Shown: positions 27,801-36,241 of the stretch, in pieces
Layout of the letters: each line of letters starts with the position of its first letter
Numbering within the stretch: the stretch's first letter is position 1
DNA from: Providencia rettgeri
GTDB taxonomy: Bacteria; Pseudomonadota; Gammaproteobacteria; Enterobacterales; Enterobacteriaceae
Direction of reading: 5' to 3'
DNA length: 64,000 nt
Assembly: GCF_041075285.1 (NCBI RefSeq)
Contig: NZ_CP163512.1
Coordinates: forward strand, 3,658,001 to 3,722,000
The notes under the pieces: model-generated
Seen by the model: the letters and a program-made list of their open reading frames with translations, nothing else
Database searches by the model: none
Told to the model about the DNA's origin: nothing
Made by a program: the position numbers and the translations under genes

Positions 27801-29306
27801 TTAAACCATCGATGAAGCCATATGCATTTGTGTGGATGCAATTGTACTTAATAGCTTAGTTCCATCTTGGATGACATTCGCTTTGTCTTCTTGTAAAGAA
27901 CTCACTTTCTTTACTGTTTCCTTTTTTTCTTCCTCAAAAAATTCGAATAGATTTTGAAGCCAATTTTGGTCCAGCATCAATTGATCTATTTGTTTTTGTA
28001 GCTTGGCTTTTTGTATTTCTAAAGCGCCAATAGAGATTTGTTGAGTGCCTGTCATTACCACTCTAGATGACTGCAAAAAGAAATCTAGACGGGTTACCGA
28101 AGCTTTGCTGACCGCTTTTAAAACGTCTTTTTGTATTTGTTTGGATACATTCTTAATCAATGTATCGGTGGTAATTTGTGTGCCATGTTTAGCCGCCTTT
28201 TTCGCTGCTTTTTGCGCTGCTTTTTCTACTGATTTAGTAACCATTTCTTCAATGGCCTTTTGTGAGAAAGCATCTACCATCTTGTTAAACATACTTTTAC
28301 TGACGCTTTCCGCAGCTTGCTGACCTAGTTTATTAATAACTTTATTACCAACTTGGGTACTGACTTCTTGGCCAATTGATTTTGAAAGGCTTTTGATGGC
28401 GGTTTGGCTACCTTCTTTTATTGCGGCATTTAACGCTTCACCTGCCCCTTCTTGTAAAACTTTAGTGGCAACTTTGGGGACAATCTTTGTTGCAAGCGCA
28501 TTACGGACAGCGCTGGTAATATCAATAGTGGCTCCTATAATTTCGAATGATAGCTGAGCTTTACCAAACTTATCTGCCATTGCATGGTATTTTTCTGCAT
28601 TATTAGAGTCGATTAAAGCCATTGTATTAGCGACTGCTTTACCAATCCCTGCAAGCCCAGCCATAAAATCCATGGAACCACTTGCGGCCATTAATGCATT
28701 ACCTGATAGCGTTCCCCCTACCACTTTTGCAACGCCAACAACCACTTCAACAGTGGCAATGACCCAGTCGAAAATCACGCCAATAATGCCCGCTTTTCTC
28801 GCTTTATCTTGTTGCTCTACAGCGTTATTCATCTGTTCTCGAATATTTTTAACCTCTTCCATTCGCAGCAAGTCTTGCTTCTTGGTGATAATTTCTAGCA
28901 TTTCACCTTTTGTGGCTGCAATATCGCCTAATACCTGCCCGACGAGTAATAATGATGCTGCAAACATTGAATTCATTGGCAGCCCTTCTACTGTCGTCAA
29001 AGACATATTGATTATCGGATTGTTTACGCGACTGTTTTTATTCTCCACAGAAAGTTGGTTCAATGTTTGAAATAGATTATCAAGGTCGTCGGCAGCTTGA
29101 GCTTGTGTGACTTCCTCTGTATTTGCTTTTGGTGTCGCCAATTCCGTCAGTGGTCGACTATGCTTTGGGGAAAAATTATTTAATTCACAACGTTGAAATG
29201 AAATTGCTTGAGCAGTATTTTTAGTAATGTCTGTTGGTATTTCATTTATCCAATTTTCTGATGGTATATTTTTATTATAAAAAGAATGAGTAAGGGACAT
29301 CGACAT
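27801..29306 (-). CDS. sseC: SseC-like translocator (major pore protein)
   Basis: A 501-residue YopB/EspD/SseC-type protein preceded by an excellent GGAGG. It has two hydrophobic regions: GIIGVIFDWVIATVEVVVGV with the following VVGGTL (about 170-200) and the adjacent glycine/alanine-rich segment to about 235. A long Ala/Lys-rich coiled region (about 285-400) and a C-terminal coiled coil follow. It starts on the last base of the chaperone stop. Its expected chaperone is the TPR protein directly upstream. Confidence 0.88.
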   Translation of the reverse strand: MSMSLTHSFYNKNIPSENWINEIPTDITKNTAQAISFQRCELNNFSPKHSRPLTELATPKANTEEVTQAQAADDLDNLFQTLNQLSVENKNSRVNNPIINMSLTTVEGLPMNSMFAASLLLVGQVLGDIAATKGEMLEIITKKQDLLRMEEVKNIREQMNNAVEQQDKARKAGIIGVIFDWVIATVEVVVGVAKVVGGTLSGNALMAASGSMDFMAGLAGIGKAVANTMALIDSNNAEKYHAMADKFGKAQLSFEIIGATIDITSAVRNALATKIVPKVATKVLQEGAGEALNAAIKEGSQTAIKSLSKSIGQEVSTQVGNKVINKLGQQAAESVSKSMFNKMVDAFSQKAIEEMVTKSVEKAAQKAAKKAAKHGTQITTDTLIKNVSKQIQKDVLKAVSKASVTRLDFFLQSSRVVMTGTQQISIGALEIQKAKLQKQIDQLMLDQNWLQNLFEFFEEEKKETVKKVSSLQEDKANVIQDGTKLLSTIASTQMHMASSMV

Positions 29307-29788
29307 TATTGTGCCTCCAATATGGTTTTTAGCATTTCGCGTGCACTTTGTTTTATATCTTGATATTCAGAACGATCGCCGCACCAACCTATAGCCGCAT
29401 TGAAGGCTTTAGCTGAATATGTGGTATTACCAAGCAAGTGATAGCTCAGACCTGCAAAAAATGAAGGGCGGGGATCATCAATTTTTATGATCCCTGCACG
29501 TGAAAAATGAGTTATGGCATCTTCATGGTTGCCTAAGCGTTGATGGCATAACCCTAAAGCAATTAGATATTCAGGTTCCCATTGATCAAAACAGCTTAAT
29601 AAATGATAAATATTATGTGCAGCAGAGAAATTGTGAGTATCAAACAACTGATTAGCATATGCGTAAAGCCGTGCTAATTGCTGGCTATTTAAACCAGCAA
29701 TTAATTTTAATGAGCCACCACGCGCTAAAAAATGTTGCAAATTATCATCGCTTTCAGATTGCGACGGAGTGCTAACGGTTTTTGGCAT
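29306..29788 (-). CDS. sscA: SscA/SycD-like tetratricopeptide chaperone
   Basis: A class II T3SS chaperone for translocators. Start chosen at MPKTVSTPS (160 residues, like SscA); an upstream in-frame extension is hydrophobic and unlikely. TPR repeats occupy about residues 30-145, with typical units ARLYAYANQLFDTHNFSAAH, PEYLIALGLCHQRLGNHEDA and FFAGLSYHLLGNTTYSAKAF. It directly precedes sseC, its presumed client. Confidence 0.9.
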   Translation of the reverse strand: MPKTVSTPSQSESDDNLQHFLARGGSLKLIAGLNSQQLARLYAYANQLFDTHNFSAAHNIYHLLSCFDQWEPEYLIALGLCHQRLGNHEDAITHFSRAGIIKIDDPRPSFFAGLSYHLLGNTTYSAKAFNAAIGWCGDRSEYQDIKQSAREMLKTILEAQ

Positions 29789-29840
29789 ATAAATCTCATG
29801 ATGATAGCAATAGAGGAATTTAAAAAATAAGAAATAAAAA

Positions 29841-30194
29841 TTAAACAAAATTACGATATTGTTTTTTTGTTATATTTTTTTTCTTTTCTAATATTAAATT
29901 AGCGTTTTTCTCTTCAATATTATCAACCGAAAGTTGCGCAAACTGTTTTTTTAATTGATTAAAAACATGTTTCACTTCTTCTGATTGTTTAATGATTTTT
30001 TTAGTATCCTCAGAATTTATGACATTATTGAATTTAGTGAGTTTATGTAAAGCATCTGGATCTTGGTTAGCTTTATCATGCAGCTCTTTAATTTCATTTT
30101 GCAATAAATTAAATTCATCAATTTGTTTTTTGACATTCATTCTGCAACGTTGTAATTCATTAATCATATTTTTAAACTGAATTAATGTGTTCAT
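29841..30194 (-). CDS. sseA: SseA-like small coiled-coil chaperone
   Basis: 117 residues from the ATG preceded by TAGGA. It is almost entirely helical and charged, with heptads (INELQRCRMNVKKQIDEFNL) and a basic C-terminus, as in SseA, the chaperone of SseB and SseD. In Salmonella sseA precedes sseB; here it follows sseB. Assignment is by size, composition and position. Confidence 0.65.
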   Translation of the reverse strand: MNTLIQFKNMINELQRCRMNVKKQIDEFNLLQNEIKELHDKANQDPDALHKLTKFNNVINSEDTKKIIKQSEEVKHVFNQLKKQFAQLSVDNIEEKNANLILEKKKNITKKQYRNFV

Positions 30195-30234
30195 CTTCAA
30201 TCCTATAATAATAGTATCAACGATACTCTAATTA

Positions 30235-30846
30235 TTAGCGAATAGATTGAGCGATGGATTTAGTGGATTCGGCATTCATGCTTTGAATACTATTTGCCAT
30301 TGTCACTGCGGTATTGAAGTTCTGCATAAGCTGTTGAAGTTTAAGCTGATTTTGTTGTACGAAATCGGATGCACGACCAGAAGCTGACTCTAACGCGGCT
30401 TTAACGGCGGTTAAATCACCTTTATCTAATTTTCCATTTTTGCCTTTCATAAAGTCATCAATACTTTGGTTACCATCAATCATGATATTGTTAACTCGCA
30501 TATAATGAATAACATCTGGAGGTAACTCACCCGTCGAATCAGGCTTATCTAAATCAGCAATAACGCGGTCAACTCGGTTAGCCATATCTTGAGCATCACG
30601 AGCTACTTCTGTCTTTTTAGACATGGCTTCAAATTTTGAATTCGCTAGCTCAGTAAATAACAACATAATGTTTTCCATGGTAACCATAGCTGTACCCATA
30701 AGGGAATGGTTTGTCATTGCACTTCGGTAAGCCGTATCACCATGACTTACATTATTATCATTGTTTATTAGACTACCGCCGGCATATGATGTCTCTGGAG
30801 TAGGGTAGAGGTTTGCACCATTTTGGTCAAAATCGTAATAAACCAT
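30235..30846 (-). CDS. sseB: SseB/EspA-like translocon filament protein
   Basis: The secreted protein that polymerises at the needle tip. Start chosen at MVYYDFDQ, preceded by AAAGGA; 203 residues, near SseB's 196. The central region matches EspA/SseB: a helix ENIMLLFTELANSKFEAM, then PPDVIHYMRVNNIMID and GKLDKGDLTAVKAALES, and a C-terminal helix. It is the first gene of the leftward translocon block, divergent from the AraC regulator. Confidence 0.9.
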   Translation of the reverse strand: MVYYDFDQNGANLYPTPETSYAGGSLINNDNNVSHGDTAYRSAMTNHSLMGTAMVTMENIMLLFTELANSKFEAMSKKTEVARDAQDMANRVDRVIADLDKPDSTGELPPDVIHYMRVNNIMIDGNQSIDDFMKGKNGKLDKGDLTAVKAALESASGRASDFVQQNQLKLQQLMQNFNTAVTMANSIQSMNAESTKSIAQSIR

Positions 30847-31105
30847 AGTTTTTTCCTTTATAATTACATGTTGATAAACTTGCGAAGATAAATGCTTCGT
30901 GATTAGTAAGGTCAATGTTAATTGTTTAAAAATAGTTTTTTTTCGAATTTATATTGAAACTATCAGATTTTTTTTATTTAATTTTAATTATTATTATCTT
31001 ATAGTTAATTAACTAGTTGATAACAAAATAATATCAGGTTAATACCTGATACTGCTATTCCTCTTGAAGTCAGAAAATAATCAAAACTAGATTTTAGGGG
31101 GGTAT

Positions 31106-31834
31106 ATGCCAGGGGTAAAGTTTATTATTAGTACAGAAGCAGGACAGCTATCTTTATATGGTAAACTATATACCATTCCGGCGAGTTGTTTAGTCGTTAC
31201 AAATAGTGATGCGAGTATAGTGAAAAGAGGGTTTGGTTATGAACCGTTAGCTGTTAAGTTTAACGCCGTAAATTTGCAAAAAATTTATCCCGAACTGATT
31301 AGTTTATTACATCCACAGGTATCTAAGTTATATAATACTGAGCCACTTAAAGTTATTCGTGCAGAAAAAAAAGTATTGGATGTATTTACCTATTTGTTAC
31401 AGCTTTCTGAGGATAATTTTTTACAATTTGCATATACCTATTGCCTAGGATTTGATAACGAATATTTTTCTGCTTTGCTGTATAAATATATTTCAGGTAA
31501 TAAAGACTTTTGTTCTTTTATTGAGACCCATTTTATGCGTCAGTGGTCAGTTGTTCGATTAGCTCAAGAGTTTGATTTACCTGTACGTAAGTTTAATGAA
31601 TTATTTTTATGTACTTATGGTCAAACTGCGAAACGTTGGTTACTGGAGCGAAGAATTAAGTATGCAAAGCAGTTACTAACGACAACATCGATGAGAGTCA
31701 TTGATATTGCTATTGAATGTGGATTCTCTAGTCATGCCCATTTTACCGATAGATTTCGTCGTTATTTAAATTGTAGTCCAAAGCAATATCGTAATCGTTC
31801 ACTTCAAATAAAACATCATGGCATCAAGAAATAA
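31106..31834 (+). CDS. AraC-family regulator (EsrC-like position)
   Basis: A 242-residue transcription activator with the two helix-turn-helix motifs of AraC proteins in the last 100 residues (WSVVRLAQEFDLPVRKFNEL and VIDIAIECGFSSHAHFTDRF, ending CSPKQYRNRS). The N-terminal part is unassigned. It ends two bases before the needle gene and so probably is cotranscribed with the apparatus. In Edwardsiella the AraC protein EsrC lies in the SPI-2-like locus under SsrA/SsrB-type control; equivalence here is inferred. Confidence 0.88.
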   Translation: MPGVKFIISTEAGQLSLYGKLYTIPASCLVVTNSDASIVKRGFGYEPLAVKFNAVNLQKIYPELISLLHPQVSKLYNTEPLKVIRAEKKVLDVFTYLLQLSEDNFLQFAYTYCLGFDNEYFSALLYKYISGNKDFCSFIETHFMRQWSVVRLAQEFDLPVRKFNELFLCTYGQTAKRWLLERRIKYAKQLLTTTSMRVIDIAIECGFSSHAHFTDRFRRYLNCSPKQYRNRSLQIKHHGIKK

Positions 31835-31836
31835 TT

Positions 31837-32052
31837 ATGGATATAGAAGCAATAACTAATCAATTATCACAGTTGGTTGATAAAGCAGGTAATGAAGTAC
31901 AGTCAAAAGTCACTGCTGCGGATTTAAACGATCCTGCAAGAATGTTACAAGCTCAATTTGCTATTCAGCAATATTCTGTTTTCGTGAGCTACCAAAGTGC
32001 AATCATGCGAGCTGTAAAAGATATGTTATCTGGGATAATTCAGAAAATATGA
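31837..32052 (+). CDS. sctF: T3SS needle protein SctF (SsaG)
   Basis: 71 residues, exactly the length of SsaG. The C-terminal half, with AQFAIQQYSVFVSYQSAI followed by KDMLSGIIQKI, matches the SsaG needle subunit nearly residue for residue. It forms the extracellular needle filament. Confidence 0.95.
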   Translation: MDIEAITNQLSQLVDKAGNEVQSKVTAADLNDPARMLQAQFAIQQYSVFVSYQSAIMRAVKDMLSGIIQKI

Positions 32053-32312
32053 TTTCGTTAGATGACGGTGTTAGGAAATTGATAATTGAATGTGGCCTAG
32101 CTGCTGTTAATAATGGTCTTTATCTTGAAGCAGAAAGTATTCGCAATACTCTATCATGTTTAACTGAGAATGAACATGCTCGCAATATTATTGATATCAC
32201 GATGTTAATTGGTATGAATAATCTATATTTAGCACAGGAGAAGCTGCAAGGAAATTTATCCCATGAAGCTGAGATATTAAGACAACTCATTCATCATATA
32301 AACCATCAGTAA
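32049..32312 (+). CDS. ssaH: SsaH-like T3SS protein
   Basis: An 87-residue helical protein that overlaps the needle gene by four bases and precedes sctI, the position of SsaH (75 residues). SsaH/EscG-type proteins are thought to act with SsaE as needle-subunit chaperones. Evidence is mainly positional, with a fitting TPR-like helical pattern (LIIECGLAAVNNGLYLEAES). Confidence 0.75.
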   Translation: MISLDDGVRKLIIECGLAAVNNGLYLEAESIRNTLSCLTENEHARNIIDITMLIGMNNLYLAQEKLQGNLSHEAEILRQLIHHINHQ

Positions 32313-32358
32313 AATGGTTATATATTAATATAAGACTAATTAAGAAAGGTACCATACT

Positions 32359-32697
32359 ATGGATATAACACCCTTATCTTCAACTAATATAACATTACCG
32401 GCAGATAGTATTACTTCAGTTGAGCGTATTGAGGATGTAGAGTTATTTAACAACATGTTATTAGGGCAATACGAGGCTTATCCAGAAGAAGTGCTAATGA
32501 CATCGTTACAAGAAAAATCGTTAGCCGTCTCAGATACTATTAGTCATGCCCGAGCGACAGAGGATGTTCTTAATAATCCGGCAACAATGTTAAGAGCGCA
32601 ATCATTCCTTAAAAATGCAATGGTGGAAGTTGACTTTATTGCAAAAGTGACAGGACAGCTTTCTCAAGGAATTAATAAATTGGTAAGTATGCAGTAA
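32359..32697 (+). CDS. sctI: T3SS inner rod protein SctI (SsaI)
   Basis: 112 residues, longer than SsaI (82) through its N-terminal part. The C-terminal helix (ARATEDVLNNPATMLRAQSF, then VEVDFIAKVTGQLSQGINKL) is typical of the inner rod family. It is placed between ssaH and sctJ as in SPI-2, with AAGAAAGG upstream of the start. Confidence 0.85.
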   Translation: MDITPLSSTNITLPADSITSVERIEDVELFNNMLLGQYEAYPEEVLMTSLQEKSLAVSDTISHARATEDVLNNPATMLRAQSFLKNAMVEVDFIAKVTGQLSQGINKLVSMQ

Positions 32698-33416
32698 TGA
32701 AATTTTCCGTTAGGTTTAGCTTTATTGTATTAGTTCTATTTTGTTTGGTGGGGTGCAAAATAGAACTTTATAGTGATCTTACTGAAGAAGAAGCTAATCA
32801 GATGTTAGCATTATTAATGTTGCGAAATATTGATGCAGAAAAAAGTGTTATCAAAGGCAGCGGTATTACTATTAATGTAGAGAAAGGAGATTTTGCGAAT
32901 GCTGTTGAAGTGTTACGACAACAAGGTTTACCTAATAAACGAACTGAGAGTATTGCTGACTTATTTCCGGCTGGGCAACTAGTAACATCCCCTGCGCAAG
33001 AACAGGCAAAAATTACTTATTTGAAAGAACAAAACATCGAGAAAATGTTATTGAGTATGGACGGTATTATTATTGCTCAGGTCGCTATATCGGAAAGTCC
33101 CAATACAAATCGTCGTGAGATACCCCCGCCAACGGCATCGATATTTCTTAAGTATGCACCACATATCAATATGCAAACTAAAGAACCGGAAATTCGTAGG
33201 CTAGTTCAGAAATCTATTTCAAATTTGAAAGTCGAAAATATCAGTGTTGTGATGCAAATGGCTGATTATCGTTTCCAGCAAGCTAAACCTAAAAGTAAAG
33301 CAACGGATAGGTTTGAATGGAAAAAATATGTTCCTTGGGGGGGCGCTATCATATTTATAGTAGGTATGACCATTTTATTAATGATATTCAAAAGCAAATC
33401 TCAAAATAAAGTATGA
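32697..33416 (+). CDS. sctJ: T3SS inner-membrane ring lipoprotein SctJ (SsaJ)
   Basis: A 239-residue YscJ/FliF-type ring protein. A lipoprotein signal ends in LVGC with Cys20. Two periplasmic ring-building domains follow (LYSDLTEEEANQMLALLMLR; then ISESPNTNRREIPPPTASI) and a C-terminal membrane segment lies at about 213-230. It overlaps sctI by one base and sctK by four. Confidence 0.95.
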   Translation: MKFSVRFSFIVLVLFCLVGCKIELYSDLTEEEANQMLALLMLRNIDAEKSVIKGSGITINVEKGDFANAVEVLRQQGLPNKRTESIADLFPAGQLVTSPAQEQAKITYLKEQNIEKMLLSMDGIIIAQVAISESPNTNRREIPPPTASIFLKYAPHINMQTKEPEIRRLVQKSISNLKVENISVVMQMADYRFQQAKPKSKATDRFEWKKYVPWGGAIIFIVGMTILLMIFKSKSQNKV

Positions 33417-34003
33417 ATACGATTATTGGGGCTGAGCAGCAACGATTACATGATTTATTCTGGCGACCTGGTCAATGGATGCATCCTTCATGGTGGGAAC
33501 AATTAGAGTTGTCTCAGTGGCAATTGGTGTACCAACAATCAGCGGCTTGTCGCCCTTTGATTGATCAAATTATTATTCAGCGCAAAGGGCTTCCTATGTC
33601 TCCCATACCGAGAGACCTTGACGCATATCAGTGCCAGTTTCTTGCATTAGAGACACAACTGATGAAATTGTTTATTGCAATGGGACTTTTAGTATTAGCG
33701 AGCCCTGATTATTTATTATTTGGTCATTATCGCCGTCATTTGGTTGAAATATTTGGTGAGAGAGGTTGTGAGCAATTACTGGCGATTGGTGTATTTCAGA
33801 ACTCATCGTCCCAATGCCTTTATTCAGAAGATGATTTTATTATGAAGGCGCAGGAGATAGGGTTAAGTTGGTGGTATTCAGAAAAAAACAATTGTATTGT
33901 TTATCAGGCGTTAGGAACATTGTTTCCAATACAGCCTGCTAAAGAGGTTCCTCACCTTGGTAGCATTATTCCTTGGCTGTTGCGGGTTGGGCGTTTTTTA
34001 TGA
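33413..34003 (+). CDS. sctK: T3SS sorting-platform protein SctK
   Basis: A 196-residue protein at the position between sctJ and sctL (STM1410 in SPI-2). It is Trp-rich at the N-terminus (LFWRPGQWMHPSWWEQLELS), a trait of YscK/OrgA-type proteins that link the cytoplasmic pods to the ring. Both flanking overlaps are four bases. The assignment is mostly positional. Confidence 0.75.
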   Translation: MNTIIGAEQQRLHDLFWRPGQWMHPSWWEQLELSQWQLVYQQSAACRPLIDQIIIQRKGLPMSPIPRDLDAYQCQFLALETQLMKLFIAMGLLVLASPDYLLFGHYRRHLVEIFGERGCEQLLAIGVFQNSSSQCLYSEDDFIMKAQEIGLSWWYSEKNNCIVYQALGTLFPIQPAKEVPHLGSIIPWLLRVGRFL

Positions 34004-34644
34004 ATATCATTAAAACGCCGGTAATTTCATTACCGGATATGCCTATATTTGGCTCGATTATTTCCCCCGATGAACTTAGCGACTATTTTTCTGCAAATGA
34101 CATTATAAAAATCGCAGAACAAAAAGCACAAGTTATCTACCAAGAGTCTTTAAGCCATAGAGAAAAAATAACACAAGAATGTGAGGACTTACGCCAAGCG
34201 GCTTATCAAGAGGGTATCCGTTTATTGGAGGAGGAAGCCCCTTATATTAGACAAAAGATAACAGCGGATACAATTGAATGGTTGGTGGCCGAGCATCAGC
34301 TAGAGCAAAATATTCTAATACGCTTGGAATCTTGCTTGCAAAATGTACTTGCTAATATAGTCAGCTCATTTTTTATTGAAAGTAGTAGCGCAGAGTTATT
34401 GGCTAAGCAGCTGAAAGATAAACTTGAGATGATGAATAATGAAAAAGTGGCAACGTTGTATATTCATTCTAGCCAACACAATGAATTTGTTGAATTATTT
34501 TCTGATTATCCATGGCTGAATATTATACCTGATGATACAAAAGGCAAAGATGAAGCATTACTTTCTTCCTCTTTATTTAATCTTCATATTAATCTGCAAG
34601 AACAATTTAAATCAATTTGTGAGCGCATTTTATTAACGAAATAA
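34000..34644 (+). CDS. sctL: T3SS stator protein SctL (SsaK)
   Basis: A 214-residue HrpE/YscL-type ATPase regulator. Start chosen at MNIIKTPVI, whose ATGA overlaps the sctK stop. A Gln/Glu-rich coiled region (IIKIAEQKAQVIYQESLSHR) is followed by a C-terminal domain that in the family binds the ATPase SctN. It connects SctQ pods to the ATPase. Confidence 0.88.
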   Translation: MNIIKTPVISLPDMPIFGSIISPDELSDYFSANDIIKIAEQKAQVIYQESLSHREKITQECEDLRQAAYQEGIRLLEEEAPYIRQKITADTIEWLVAEHQLEQNILIRLESCLQNVLANIVSSFFIESSSAELLAKQLKDKLEMMNNEKVATLYIHSSQHNEFVELFSDYPWLNIIPDDTKGKDEALLSSSLFNLHINLQEQFKSICERILLTK

Positions 34645-34654
34645 GAGATATACT

Positions 34655-35776
34655 ATGTCTGGCAAAATTGAGCCCATTGATTCCCGAATATCTTTAGCTA
34701 AAAGTCAGCAATTGACTCAACAAAATGTAGAGCTTGCTCGTCAGGGTGAGAAAAGTAAATCGATAACGCAAGTCATTCCTGCGCAATCAGCCCTTGAGTT
34801 TACACAAAGCCAATTGGATATTGACATACCTAACTTTGATAGTGATTTCTTCGAGAATTATTCTTTACAAGAAGCTCAAGAAAATATCGGGCTAGCAATT
34901 GGTAATTTTGTACGTATGAGAGGGGGGTATAACCCTCGAGTTTCAGAACGTTCAACTCGAGGCATGTTACAGCGGCTTGCAAAGAATTTAGAGGATGCAG
35001 ATCCTGATAGTATGAGTGAGTTACGCCATCGTATCGGCGGCGTATCGAAGGTTGAAGAAATTGATGATCTTCTTAATAGTTTTCAGCGGCATCGCTTTGA
35101 TACAGGAGAAAGTATTTTACTCCTAGCTAATATGCTAAATGGCAAAGAGGGAACTTCTTTACAGCATAAAGAAATGCTCAAGCAAGCCTTAACGAAAATC
35201 ATAGCCGATGATAAAGAGTGGGTTTTGAAATTATTTGCTCGTGTGGAATTTGGGGCGACTAATTTACAAGAGTTGGCTGGGTTACGTTTATTATATCAGC
35301 AAGCGGTTAGCTCCCAGCCTGAATTACTCTATTGGCTTAAACAATTTAGTCAATATAGCGGGGATCAACGACACCTCAGAACGCTGATCCGTACACTCGC
35401 TTTTGAGCTATCCGCAGGTTATAAAGCAACAGATATTCGCTTGGCTGCAGTCATTACGGACTTAAAATGGGTGTTACAATTTCTCACTATCAAATCACAT
35501 AGCCACCGTTTGGCGAATTACCTTGATACCCCAAATCTTACTGGTGAGAAAATTACCCATTTATTACTCGAGATAGTGCAACAATCTTGGCTGTATATAG
35601 ATTGGTTAGACAATGAAATTTCAGCTCAAGTATTAGAAAATAAGTATAGTTATGCGAAAGGACTGATGGAGTTGATCAAGTTATTACCTGATACTTGTTT
35701 TATGGACGATGAGCAACGCAACGTTATTATTGATACCTTCCTTGAATATTTACAGAAATTAGATGAATCAGAATAA
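34655..35776 (+). CDS. sctW: T3SS gatekeeper SctW (SsaL)
   Basis: A 373-residue YopN/InvE/SsaL-type protein controlling the order of translocator and effector export. The N-terminal chaperone-binding region is Gln/Ser-rich. The helical repeats include SMSELRHRIGGVSKVEEIDD and, near the C-terminus, an SsaL-like part (LMELIKLLPDTCFMDDEQRN). It follows sctL by 10 bases. A small hairpin lies just downstream. Confidence 0.88.
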   Translation: MSGKIEPIDSRISLAKSQQLTQQNVELARQGEKSKSITQVIPAQSALEFTQSQLDIDIPNFDSDFFENYSLQEAQENIGLAIGNFVRMRGGYNPRVSERSTRGMLQRLAKNLEDADPDSMSELRHRIGGVSKVEEIDDLLNSFQRHRFDTGESILLLANMLNGKEGTSLQHKEMLKQALTKIIADDKEWVLKLFARVEFGATNLQELAGLRLLYQQAVSSQPELLYWLKQFSQYSGDQRHLRTLIRTLAFELSAGYKATDIRLAAVITDLKWVLQFLTIKSHSHRLANYLDTPNLTGEKITHLLLEIVQQSWLYIDWLDNEISAQVLENKYSYAKGLMELIKLLPDTCFMDDEQRNVIIDTFLEYLQKLDESE

Positions 35777-35790
35777 TGAAATATTACCTT

Positions 35791-35810
35791 TCAGGTAAAA
35801 ACCTGATTTT
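35791..35810 (+). terminator. Weak hairpin with T-run between sctW and ssaM
   Basis: TCAGGT pairs with ACCTGA around AAAA and is followed by four T residues. It could partly terminate transcription after sctW, but the stem is only six pairs. Confidence 0.35.
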
Positions 35811-35875
35811 ATGAATCGTAAGATTATTAGATGATATTATCGATACTAAAATAGTATTCTATTTTAAGAAAACGG

Positions 35876-36241
35876 ATGGAATTACAAACTGAGCGTTGGT
35901 TAGAAAGTTTTTTATTACTGGTCGGCTTACCAGATAATAGCATATCGGAAAAAATGGAATTTTCACATCCACATTATAATTTTTATATTGAATATATAAA
36001 TGACAATATTGTTTTTACTATAGGAAAAATAATAGAGCCTGCGTATAGAGAAAAAATATTATTGAAAATATTATCAAAGTGTTTTCCAGCTAGGACTAAA
36101 GGGACATTATTACGTCCTTGGATAGCTGGAGATTATCTAATGCTGAGCTGTACAGTGAATACAACTAGCTCAATTCATCATTGGGTTTATTGTTTTAAAA
36201 CTATGCAAAAATTACTGGATGAAGTTGTTGGTATTAAATAA
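35876..36241 (+). CDS. ssaM: SsaM-like T3SS regulator
   Basis: 121 residues, the size of SsaM (122), directly before sctV. In Salmonella SsaM acts with SpiC and SsaL as the switch that delays effector export. The sequence is rather divergent (LRPWIAGDYLMLSCTVN); it has the alpha/beta pattern of class I chaperone-like folds. Its stop overlaps the sctV start by one base. Confidence 0.75.
   Translation: MELQTERWLESFLLLVGLPDNSISEKMEFSHPHYNFYIEYINDNIVFTIGKIIEPAYREKILLKILSKCFPARTKGTLLRPWIAGDYLMLSCTVNTTSSIHHWVYCFKTMQKLLDEVVGIK

Noticed and set aside
28672..29070. 132-codon hydrophobic frame antisense to sseC
   Set aside because: Its hydrophobicity mirrors the sseC membrane region; no start site or homology supports it.
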